A stretch of DNA of 10,258 bases from Flavobacteriales bacterium (GTDB lineage Bacteria > Bacteroidota > Bacteroidia > Flavobacteriales_D > CANHHI01), in assembly GCA_947460225.1 (NCBI GenBank), contig CANHHI010000050.1, positions 1 to 10,258 of the forward strand. Direction: 5' to 3'. The position numbers and the translations under genes were made by a program. The stretch's first letter is position 1. Each line of letters opens with the position of its first letter. The notes beneath the pieces were generated by a model. The model ran no database searches, was not told where the DNA came from, and saw only the letters and a program-made list of their open reading frames with translations. Of the stretch, positions 1-7,005 are shown in pieces.

Positions 1-309
1 TACGTGGAATCCAAACTGGATAGAGACGTGCAGGACTTTGAGCTGGAAGTGTCTTCTTACAGCATTTCCTTGCCTTTTAAAGTGCCTTTGCATTACCAAA
101 AAAACATAGGCAGAACCGTGGAAATAACCCTTGTGGAGGCGGGTAAAAAAATCAAAGGCGTTTTGCAAAAGGTGCAAGGCGATACCATAGAAATTGTACA
201 CGCCGAAAAAAAACAAGTGGCAGATAAAAAAAGAAAAGAATTAGTCGCCCAAACACTGGTGCTAAACATAAACGACATTAAACAAACTAAACTGGTATTT
301 GAATTTTAA
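1..309 (+). CDS. rimP: Ribosome maturation factor RimP, C-terminal part (5' end outside window)
   Basis: RimP helps assemble the 30S ribosomal subunit. The reading frame is open from base 1 to the TAA at 307-309, so only about the last 102 residues are present and the true start lies upstream. What is visible is the end of the N-terminal domain (the E-V-S-S segment followed by LPFK), then the C-terminal SH3-like barrel (HYQKNIGR, then VEITLVEAGKKIKGVLQKV, then GDTIEIV). This matches the RimP pattern in which E-V-S-S-P-G is followed by a basic 'FxRFxG' stretch and a barrel ending in G-D-x-[IV]. An odd point is that the usual Pro-Gly after VSS is replaced by Tyr-Ser. The gene is 12 bases upstream of nusA, the standard rimP-nusA-infB order, which strongly supports the call. 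A Val or Met codon near base 4 should not be taken as the start. Confidence 0.9.
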   Translation, partial: YVESKLDRDVQDFELEVSSYSISLPFKVPLHYQKNIGRTVEITLVEAGKKIKGVLQKVQGDTIEIVHAEKKQVADKKRKELVAQTLVLNINDIKQTKLVFEF

Positions 310-321
310 TAAAATAAAATT

Positions 322-1584
322 ATGAACACAAAAGAGTTAATAAGTTCTTTTGAGCAATTCAAAGAATTTAAGAGCATAGACAAGGTAACCTTGATGGGTA
401 TTTTGGAAAGCATTTTCCGCACCTTAATTCTCAAACGCTACGGCACAGACGAGAATATAGAAGTAGTCATCAACCCAGAAAAAGGGGATTTGCAAATTTG
501 GCGCAACAGAAAAGTGGTGCCAGATGATGATTTGTATGATGAAACTTTGGAAATCATATTGTCAGAGGCGCAAGAAATAGACCCCGATTTCCAAGTTGGG
601 GAAGAGGTGGCTGAGGAAATTAAAATTGATGATTTTGGACGCAGGAATATTTTGTCGGTTCGCCAGCAATTGCTTGCCAAAATCATGGAATTAGACAAAG
701 ACAATCTTTACAAAAAATACAAACAGCGTGTGGGCGAGGTGATTTCTGGCGACGTGTATCAAGTGTTCAAAAAGGAATTGATTATACACGATGAAGACGG
801 AAATGAACTCGTTTTGCCTAGAAACGAACAAATTCCTTCGGATTTCTTTAAAAAAGGCGATACGTTAAGGGCTTTGGTGTATAAAGTAGAATCCATGAAC
901 AATGGACCCAAAGTGGTTTTGTCAAGGATTGCGCCAGAATTTTTGGCGAAACTCATGGAAAAAGAAGTCCCTGAAATTTTTGACGGTTTGATTACCATCA
1001 AGCGCATTGTGCGTGAAGCGGGGCAACGTGCCAAAGTAGCGGTAGAATCTTACGATGACCGCATAGACCCAGTGGGTTCTTGCGTGGGCGTTAGGGGTTC
1101 TCGTTTGAATGGCGTTGTGAGAGAATTGCGTGGTGAAAACATAGATGTAATCAGCTTTACGCAAAACTTGCCTTTGCTTATCCAACGTGCTTTGAGTCCA
1201 GCTAAAATTTCTTCGGTGAGTGTCAATGAAGAAAAAAGCCATGCCGATGTGTATCTAAAATCAGACCAAGTTTCTTTGGCGATTGGCAAGCAAGGCGTGA
1301 ACATTAAACTCGCTGGGCGCATTTGCAATGTAGAAATAGATTTATACAGAGAAGAGGACGAGTCGTCTAAACGCAAAAAATCTGCGGTTTCCCTAGACGT
1401 TTTTCAAGGCAGCATGGAGGATTGGGTTTTACAAGAATTGAAAAAATTGGGCTGTGATTCTTTGCAGGACGTTTTGGAATTTTCTGTGGAAGAGCTGGTG
1501 CGCCGTACAGACTTGGAAGAGGAAACGGCAAAAGAATTGCTCGCAGATGTGCAGGAGTATTTGGACAATGAAGCCGATGCTTAA
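322..1584 (+). CDS. nusA: Transcription termination/antitermination factor NusA
   Basis: NusA binds RNA polymerase and nascent RNA, and modulates pausing, termination and antitermination. The 420-residue product has the expected domains. The N-terminal polymerase-binding domain covers about residues 1-130, and an S1 RNA-binding domain about 134-203. KH1 lies about 229-290, with its loop around GVRGS at 256-260. KH2 lies about 295-345, with the loop AIGKQGVN at 320-327. One acidic helix-hairpin-helix domain covers about 365-415 (MEDWVLQELKKLG to ELLADVQEYL). Proteobacterial NusA is nearer 495 residues with two C-terminal acidic repeats; one repeat is the shorter form. The ATG at 322 follows an A/T-rich stretch with no Shine-Dalgarno site, as is common in Bacteroidota. 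It starts 12 bases after rimP, so the two are probably cotranscribed and infB follows on the same strand. Confidence 0.97.
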   Translation: MNTKELISSFEQFKEFKSIDKVTLMGILESIFRTLILKRYGTDENIEVVINPEKGDLQIWRNRKVVPDDDLYDETLEIILSEAQEIDPDFQVGEEVAEEIKIDDFGRRNILSVRQQLLAKIMELDKDNLYKKYKQRVGEVISGDVYQVFKKELIIHDEDGNELVLPRNEQIPSDFFKKGDTLRALVYKVESMNNGPKVVLSRIAPEFLAKLMEKEVPEIFDGLITIKRIVREAGQRAKVAVESYDDRIDPVGSCVGVRGSRLNGVVRELRGENIDVISFTQNLPLLIQRALSPAKISSVSVNEEKSHADVYLKSDQVSLAIGKQGVNIKLAGRICNVEIDLYREEDESSKRKKSAVSLDVFQGSMEDWVLQELKKLGCDSLQDVLEFSVEELVRRTDLEEETAKELLADVQEYLDNEADA

Positions 1585-1606
1585 ACTTATGAATATTCCG
1601 TAATTC

Positions 1607-1638
1607 TTTGGAGAATAGGCGAAATTTCTTTACCTTGC
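1607..1638 (+). promoter_or_regulatory. Possible Bacteroidota-type promoter in the nusA-infB gap
   Basis: The 104 bases between nusA and infB contain TTTG at 1607-1610, then 20 bases, then TACCTTGC at 1631-1638. The Bacteroidota consensus is TTTG, about 19-21 bases, TAnnTTTG. The spacing fits, but the downstream element has one T too few. Initiation would fall near 1645, about 45 bases before the infB start. A small perfect hairpin overlaps the upstream element: ATTCT at 1603-1607 pairs with AGAAT at 1612-1616 around a TTGG loop. It has no T tract, so it is not a terminator. infB may therefore have its own start as well as read-through from nusA. This is a weak call. Confidence 0.3.
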
Positions 1639-1688
1639 ACTCCAATTGGATAAAATAACCCAATTAAAGTCATTCCCAGTCATCGAAC

Positions 1689-4600
1689 ATGCAAGAAAGT
1701 ACAAATAAAACATATAGAATCAGCAAACTCGCACAGGAGTTTAATATCGGCACGACAACCATTGTGGATTTTTTAAAAACCCAAAAGTTGGTTGCCGATG
1801 CAAACCCCAATACCAAAGTAGATGAAAATATTTATGGGATTTTGGCAAAAGAGTTTCAAAGCCAAAAAAGCACGAAAGAGGCTTCTAAGAAGAATTTGTC
1901 TCAACGTGAAAAGCGTGAAACCATAAGCATTAAAGCGCAAGATGAAAGCAACGTAATGCTAAACACAGAAGAGGAGGGTTCGGTATCTGATATTTTGAAG
2001 AAAAATCAAAAACAAGCAGAAAAAAACGCATCACCAAAATCTGAGGTGGAAAAGCCCCAAGTCTTTGAAGAACCTTTGGTGGAAGCAAACGAGACCATGC
2101 CTGTGCAATCTGTGGAAATGAAAGAAGATATTGCTTTGCCAGAAGAAGCTGAGCATGATATGAAAACCCCTAGGGTTGTGGGTAGGATAGATTTGAGTAA
2201 TATCAAAGACGATAGAACCATACGCAAGGAAAAAACAGCGCAAAGGCAAGCTGATGAAAAGGCTAGGGTAGAGGTTGCGGAGAAAAAAGCAAAGGAAAAA
2301 GAAAAGTTGCGTAAGGAAAAAGAGCAAGAGCAGAAAAATGCGGTGGCTTTGGAGCGAAAAACAAGCCAAGAAAAACAAGCCCAAGCTGAAAAAACGCAAG
2401 TTGTGGAAGCAAAGCCCGTTGTTACAGAACTTCTGCCAAGCGATAAAAAAGAAACGCCCATAGCGCCCGTTTCCGAAACAATTTCTGCCAAAGGACAACA
2501 ACATTTTACAGGCACAACAGTACTTGGAAAAATAGAATTGCCCGTAGCATCGTCAAATTCAAGAAAACCTTTTGACAAAAATAGACCCAATAATGCCAAA
2601 AAAGTAGATATAGAAAGCTACAAAAAACAAGAAGCAAACCGCAGAACAGGTGCTGGCACACCCAATAGAACCCCTGCAAAACCAGGCACTACAACTGGAA
2701 CGACAACAAATCAGAACACAAACAATACGGGCAGACCCGCTTTTCAAAGAGATGGGCAAAGACCAAATACCACAGCACAACGTGGAACAACAGATACCGT
2801 TAAAAAAGAAGTAACCCAGCAAGACGTGCAAAGAGAAATGCGCACGACTTTCAATAAATTGCAGGGCGAAAAGAGCCGTAGTGCAAAATACAAAAAAGAA
2901 AGAAGAAAAGTATTCAATAGAAAAGAAGAAGAAGCCTCAAAACAAAGAGAAGTACAATCAAAAATATTGCAGGTTACAGAGTTTGTAACGGTTTCTGAAA
3001 TCGCCTCGATGATGAATGTGCCTGTCAATAGAGTTATTGCCACTTTGATGACTTTGGGTATTTTTGCCTCTATCAATCAGCGTTTGAGCGCAGATGTGTT
3101 GAGTATTATTTCTGAAGAATATGGATACAGCTTGGATTTTGTGAGTGCAAACATTACACAAGACGAGGTGCAAGAAGAAGATACGGACGAAAACTTGCAA
3201 CCAAGACCGCCGATTGTTACGGTGATGGGACACGTGGATCACGGTAAAACTTCGCTTTTGGACTATGTGCGTAAAGCCAATGTCATTGCGGGCGAAGCAG
3301 GTGGAATTACCCAGCACATAGGTGCGTATTCCGTGCAAATAGATAAAAACAAAAAAATCACTTTCTTGGATACACCTGGACACGAGGCTTTTACAGCCAT
3401 GCGTGCCAGAGGTGCTCAGGTTACAGATATAGCCATTATTGTCATAGCGGCAGATGATTCGGTCATGCCACAAACCAAGGAGGCAATCAACCATGCGCAA
3501 GCAGCGGGTGTGCCGATGATTTTTGCCTTGAACAAAATGGACAAACCTGGTGCAGATGCCGAAAAAATTCGTGCGGATTTGGCACAGATGAATATTTTAG
3601 TAGAGGATTGGGGTGGAAAATACCAATGTCAAGAAATTTCAGCAAAAACGGGTAAAAATATAGATTTACTCTTGGAAAAAGTGCTTTTGGAAGCAGAAAT
3701 GTTACAACTGAAAGCCAATCCAGATAAACGTGCTGTTGGAACTATTGTAGAATCCGAGTTAGACAAAGGCAAGGGTTATGTTTCTACCTTACTGGTGCAA
3801 TCGGGTACCATGAAAGTAGGCGATGTTATTTTGGCAGGATCTATTTATGGTAGAATTAAAGCCATGTACAATGAAAGGGGAGGGCGTTTGGATATCGCAC
3901 CGCCATCTACGCCAGTTTCGGTGCTGGGTTTAAACGGTGCACCTAGTGCTGGGGAGACTTTCAAAGTAATGCTGGAAGAAAAAGATGCCAAAGAAATTGC
4001 CAGCAAACGCACACAGTTATTGCGTGAACAAGGATTGCGTACCAAAAAGAACATCACTTTGGACGAAATCGGCAGACGTATTGCTTTGGGTAATTTCCAA
4101 GAACTCAATATTATTGTCAAAGGGGACGTGGACGGTTCTATTGAAGCCTTGTCAGATTCTTTGCAAAAATTATCCACAGAAGAAATTCACGTGAATATTG
4201 TACACAAAGGGGTTGGACAAATCACAGAAAGCGATGTATTGCTTGCCTCTGCGTCCAAAGCCATTATTATAGGTTTCCAAGTGCGTCCATCTGCGGGTGC
4301 TCGGAAATTGGCAGAAAACGAGGAAATAGAAATCCGCTTGTATTCTATCATTTATCAAGCTATTGAAGAAATTCAATCAGCCATGGAGGGCATGTTGGCA
4401 CCAGAATTAAAAGAAGAAATCACAGGTTTAGCAGAAATCAGAGAGGTATTTAAAATATCCAAAGTAGGCACAGTGGCTGGTTGCTATGTATTGGAAGGAA
4501 AAATTTCCAGAGATGCAAGACTGCGCTTGCTCAGAGACGGTATTGTAATCTATACAGGTGATATTGGACAGCTCAAACGCTTCAAAGACGATGTGAAAGA

Positions 4601-4715
4601 GGCGGCAACGGGCTACGAGTGTGGTATTAGCTTTGAAAAATTCAACGATTTGAAAGAAGGCGACCAAATAGAAGCGTTCAAAGAAGTAGAAGTAAAACGA
4701 AAATTAAATCAATAA
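1689..4715 (+). CDS. infB: Translation initiation factor IF-2
   Basis: IF-2 is the GTPase that brings initiator fMet-tRNA to the 30S subunit and promotes 50S joining. The 1008-residue protein starts with a small helical IF2_N-like domain (about 4-60). A long, charged, low-complexity linker follows: Lys/Glu-rich likely helix at about 173-245, Thr/Asn/Pro-rich stretch at about 320-365, basic helix at about 380-425. A second IF2_N domain covers about 426-476. The GTPase domain has G1 GHVDHGKT at 514-521, the switch-I segment GGITQHIGAY at 538-547, G3 DTPGH at 561-565, G4 NKMD at 615-618 and G5 SAKTG at 651-655. Domain II starts near 684. The C-terminal part ends with the fMet-tRNA-binding barrel, including GYECGI near the end. 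All GTPase motifs are intact. The ATG at 1689 is chosen because the N-terminal helical domain starts directly after it. The size fits Bacteroidota IF-2, which is longer than the E. coli protein (890). Confidence 0.98.
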   Translation: MQESTNKTYRISKLAQEFNIGTTTIVDFLKTQKLVADANPNTKVDENIYGILAKEFQSQKSTKEASKKNLSQREKRETISIKAQDESNVMLNTEEEGSVSDILKKNQKQAEKNASPKSEVEKPQVFEEPLVEANETMPVQSVEMKEDIALPEEAEHDMKTPRVVGRIDLSNIKDDRTIRKEKTAQRQADEKARVEVAEKKAKEKEKLRKEKEQEQKNAVALERKTSQEKQAQAEKTQVVEAKPVVTELLPSDKKETPIAPVSETISAKGQQHFTGTTVLGKIELPVASSNSRKPFDKNRPNNAKKVDIESYKKQEANRRTGAGTPNRTPAKPGTTTGTTTNQNTNNTGRPAFQRDGQRPNTTAQRGTTDTVKKEVTQQDVQREMRTTFNKLQGEKSRSAKYKKERRKVFNRKEEEASKQREVQSKILQVTEFVTVSEIASMMNVPVNRVIATLMTLGIFASINQRLSADVLSIISEEYGYSLDFVSANITQDEVQEEDTDENLQPRPPIVTVMGHVDHGKTSLLDYVRKANVIAGEAGGITQHIGAYSVQIDKNKKITFLDTPGHEAFTAMRARGAQVTDIAIIVIAADDSVMPQTKEAINHAQAAGVPMIFALNKMDKPGADAEKIRADLAQMNILVEDWGGKYQCQEISAKTGKNIDLLLEKVLLEAEMLQLKANPDKRAVGTIVESELDKGKGYVSTLLVQSGTMKVGDVILAGSIYGRIKAMYNERGGRLDIAPPSTPVSVLGLNGAPSAGETFKVMLEEKDAKEIASKRTQLLREQGLRTKKNITLDEIGRRIALGNFQELNIIVKGDVDGSIEALSDSLQKLSTEEIHVNIVHKGVGQITESDVLLASASKAIIIGFQVRPSAGARKLAENEEIEIRLYSIIYQAIEEIQSAMEGMLAPELKEEITGLAEIREVFKISKVGTVAGCYVLEGKISRDARLRLLRDGIVIYTGDIGQLKRFKDDVKEAATGYECGISFEKFNDLKEGDQIEAFKEVEVKRKLNQ

Positions 4716-4729
4716 CATCATTTTAGGTT

Positions 4730-5965
4730 ATGAATAAAATAAAAGTACAGAACCCAGTTGTTGAATTGGACGGCGATGAAATGACCAGAATTATTTGGAA
4801 ATTCATTAAGGAAAAACTCATTCTGCCGTATTTGGATTTGACTATTCATTATTATGACTTGGGTTTGGAAAGTAGGGAAGCCACCAAAGACCAAATCACA
4901 ATTGATGCGGCAGAGGCGATTAAAAAATACAGCGTTGGCATCAAATGTGCAACCATAACCCCAGACGAAGAACGTGTCAAGGAGTTTAAATTGCAACAAA
5001 TGTGGAAATCTCCCAATGGCACTATTCGCAATATTTTGGACGGAACGGTGTTCAGAGAACCCATTGTGTGCAGCAATATTCCTAGATTAGTGCCGAATTG
5101 GACTGCGCCAATATGTATAGGTCGCCATGCTTTTGGAGACCAGTACCGTGCAACGGATTTTGTAACGAAAGGCAAGGGCAAATTGACCATTAGTTTTGTA
5201 CCAGAAGACGGCAGTGCGCCTCAAAGTTACGAAGTGTATAACTTCAAAGGCGATGGCGTTGCGCTTGCCATGTACAACACAGACGAGTCTATTGCAGGTT
5301 TTGCAAGGTCTTGCTTTAACTTGGCTTTGGATAAAAAATGGCCCTTATTTTTATCCACAAAAAATACCATTTTAAAGAAATACGATGGCAGATTTAAAGA
5401 TATTTTTCAAGGTATATACGAGCAAGAATTTAAGGCGAGTTTTGAAAAATCGGGGATTTACTACGAACACAGATTGATAGACGACATGGTGGCGTCTGCC
5501 TTGAAAATGAACGGAAATTTTGTTTGGGCTTGCAAAAATTACGATGGCGATGTGCAGTCGGATATTGTGGCACAAGGATTTGGTTCATTGGGCTTGATGA
5601 CTTCTGTTTTGATTACCCCAGACGGAAAAACCATGGAATCGGAAGCGGCGCATGGCACAGTAACCCGCCATTACCGCATGCACCAACAAGGAAAACCAAC
5701 TTCTACCAATCCCATTGCATCTATTTTTGCTTGGACAAGAGGACTTGCATTTAGAGGTAAACTAGACCAAAATCAAGACTTGATTAAGTTTTGTGAAACT
5801 TTGGAAGAGGTTTGCGTACAAGTTGTAGAATCTGGCAAAATGACTAAGGATTTGGCAGTTTGCATACATGGCAACCAAGTGGAGCATGGCACGCATTACC
5901 TCTACACCGAAGAATTTTTAGAAGCAATCAACAGCACTTTACAGCAAGCATTAAGCAAAAAATAA
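4730..5965 (+). CDS. icd: NADP-dependent isocitrate dehydrogenase, eukaryotic (IDH1/IDH2-like) type
   Basis: This enzyme oxidises isocitrate to 2-oxoglutarate and CO2 with NADP+ in the TCA cycle. The 411-residue protein aligns with human IDH1 almost without gaps. Isocitrate-binding residues keep the same numbers: Thr77, Ser94 (in SPNGTIR), Arg100, Arg109, Arg132 (in GRHAFGDQYR) and Tyr139. Further on it is one residue behind IDH1: Lys211 in STKNT, the metal-binding aspartates in HRLIDDM (250-251) and YDGDVQSD (Asp274, Asp278). The NADP-site sequence HGTVTRHYR covers 308-316, with Arg313 and His314 matching the IDH1 residues that contact the NADP phosphate. It is thus the homodimeric IDH subfamily of eukaryotic type, unlike the E. 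coli Icd type. The start is 14 bases after the infB stop; the upstream AGG is only a weak ribosome site. It is followed 28 bases later by mdh, another TCA enzyme. Confidence 0.97.
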   Translation: MNKIKVQNPVVELDGDEMTRIIWKFIKEKLILPYLDLTIHYYDLGLESREATKDQITIDAAEAIKKYSVGIKCATITPDEERVKEFKLQQMWKSPNGTIRNILDGTVFREPIVCSNIPRLVPNWTAPICIGRHAFGDQYRATDFVTKGKGKLTISFVPEDGSAPQSYEVYNFKGDGVALAMYNTDESIAGFARSCFNLALDKKWPLFLSTKNTILKKYDGRFKDIFQGIYEQEFKASFEKSGIYYEHRLIDDMVASALKMNGNFVWACKNYDGDVQSDIVAQGFGSLGLMTSVLITPDGKTMESEAAHGTVTRHYRMHQQGKPTSTNPIASIFAWTRGLAFRGKLDQNQDLIKFCETLEEVCVQVVESGKMTKDLAVCIHGNQVEHGTHYLYTEEFLEAINSTLQQALSKK

Positions 5966-5967
5966 CA

Positions 5968-5975
5968 TATATTTG
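5968..5975 (+). promoter_or_regulatory. Possible -7 promoter element before mdh
   Basis: TATATTTG exactly matches the Bacteroidota -7 consensus TAnnTTTG. It lies in the 28-base gap between icd and mdh, and initiation would give a leader of only about 12 bases. No TTTG or TTG is found about 19-21 bases upstream, so half of the expected promoter is missing. mdh may have an internal promoter or may simply be read through from icd. Confidence 0.35.
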
Positions 5976-5993
5976 TAAGACAATACTGAATTT

Positions 5994-6929
5994 ATGAAAG
6001 TTACCGTAGTAGGCGCAGGAAATGTTGGCGCAACGTGTGCAGATGTTCTGGCACACAAAGATATTGCCAATGAGATTGTTCTTTTGGACATTAAAGAAAA
6101 TTTTGCAGAAGGCAAAGCACTGGATATGTGGCAAACTGCCCCCATTGATTTGTACGATTCTCGCTTGATAGGTTCTACGAGTGATTACAGCAAAACGGCT
6201 AATTCAGAAGTTGTTGTAATTACTTCGGGTTTGCCTAGAAAACCGGGCATGAGCAGGGACGACTTGATTCAAACCAATGCAAAAATCGTGAAAGAAGTTA
6301 CCGAGCAAGTGATTAAATATTCTCCACAAGCAAAAATCGTGGTGGTTTCTAATCCTTTGGACGTAATGACTTATACGGCATATCTAACCGCTAAAATAGA
6401 CAGCAAGCGCGTAATCGGCATGGCAGGTATTTTGGATACGGCTAGATACCGTGCTTTTTTGGCAACTGAACTCAATTGTTCTCCAAAAGATATTCAAGCG
6501 GTTTTGATGGGTGGACACGGAGACACCATGGTGCCATTGCCTAGATATACCACGGTTTCAGGTATTCCTGTTACAGAACTTATCGCCAAAGATAAATTGC
6601 AAGCTATCATAGAACGTACCAAATCAGGTGGCGGTGAAATCGTGAATTTACTTGGCACATCTGCTTGGTATGCACCAGGAGCAGCAGCGGCGCAAATGGT
6701 AGAAGCAATCATTAGAGACCAAAAACGCATTTATCCTTGCTGTGCATGGCTTACGGGTCAATATGGCATCAAAGATTTATACTTGGGTGTTCCTGTGAAA
6801 TTGGGCAAAAATGGCATAGAGGAAATCATTGAACTCAAACTCAACGCCGAAGAGATGGAGCTTTTGCAAAACTCTGCAAAATCTGTTCGTGAAGTAGCTG
6901 AGGTGCTAGATAAAATGAACTTATTTTAA
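5994..6929 (+). CDS. mdh: Malate dehydrogenase (LDH-like, NAD-dependent)
   Basis: This enzyme interconverts malate and oxaloacetate with NAD+/NADH in the TCA cycle, in the cytoplasm. The 311-residue protein has the Rossmann glycine motif GAGNVG at 7-12. Asp32 at the end of strand two binds the adenosine ribose and favours NAD over NADP. The mobile active-site loop RKPGMSRDDL has Arg82 and Arg88. The catalytic pair is Asp148 (in ILDTAR, with substrate-binding Arg151) and His175 (in GGHGDTM). Arg82 decides between malate and lactate dehydrogenase: lactate enzymes have Gln there, so malate is the substrate. The overall sequence belongs to the LDH-like MDH group common in Bacteroidota and alphaproteobacteria, unlike the E. 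coli type. It follows icd at 28 bases and is the last gene before a strong terminator. Confidence 0.97.
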   Translation: MKVTVVGAGNVGATCADVLAHKDIANEIVLLDIKENFAEGKALDMWQTAPIDLYDSRLIGSTSDYSKTANSEVVVITSGLPRKPGMSRDDLIQTNAKIVKEVTEQVIKYSPQAKIVVVSNPLDVMTYTAYLTAKIDSKRVIGMAGILDTARYRAFLATELNCSPKDIQAVLMGGHGDTMVPLPRYTTVSGIPVTELIAKDKLQAIIERTKSGGGEIVNLLGTSAWYAPGAAAAQMVEAIIRDQKRIYPCCAWLTGQYGIKDLYLGVPVKLGKNGIEEIIELKLNAEEMELLQNSAKSVREVAEVLDKMNLF

Positions 6930-6945
6930 TACATAAACTAACAAC

Positions 6946-6977
6946 AAGGAGCGGTGAAAATCGCTCCTTATTTTTTT
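6946..6977 (+). terminator. Rho-independent terminator after mdh
   Basis: AAGGAGCG at 6946-6953 is the perfect reverse complement of CGCTCCTT at 6962-6969. A G-T wobble pair (6954/6961) closes a six-base loop, TGAAAA. One A and seven Ts (6971-6977) follow. The stem is GC-rich in AT-rich surroundings and sits 17 bases after the mdh stop. It should end the transcript coming from mdh, and probably from the whole rimP-to-mdh run. There is no matching A tract on the left, so it works on the + strand only. Confidence 0.92.
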
Positions 6978-6987
6978 GTAAAAAAAA

Positions 6988-7003
6988 TATAAAATATTTT
7001 ATA
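6988..7003. repeat. 16-bp perfect palindrome just upstream of the sugar transporter
   Basis: TATAAAATATTTTATA is a perfect palindrome ending two bases before the ATG at 7006. It could be an operator for the transporter-kinase pair, or part of its promoter. It consists only of A and T in an AT-rich gap, where such symmetry is easy to get by chance. No TAnnTTTG element was found in this gap, although a TTTG lies at 6975-6978 at the end of the terminator T tract. Confidence 0.3.
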
Positions 7004-7005
7004 AG

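Noticed and set aside
2006..2599. Long open frames on the - strand (up to 197 codons) opposite the IF-2 linker.
   Set aside because: They mirror the Lys/Glu-rich linker codons, giving Phe/Ser/Leu-rich translations; the + strand gene is certain.
4628..4635. TAGCTTTG inside the end of infB, matching TAnnTTTG and possibly a promoter for icd.
   Set aside because: It is within coding sequence and no TTTG or TTG lies 19-21 bases upstream; an eight-base pattern with two free positions is expected by chance.
6946..6977. The post-mdh hairpin as a bidirectional terminator or part of a repeat family.
   Set aside because: There is no A tract on the left for function on the other strand, and no second copy is present in the window.
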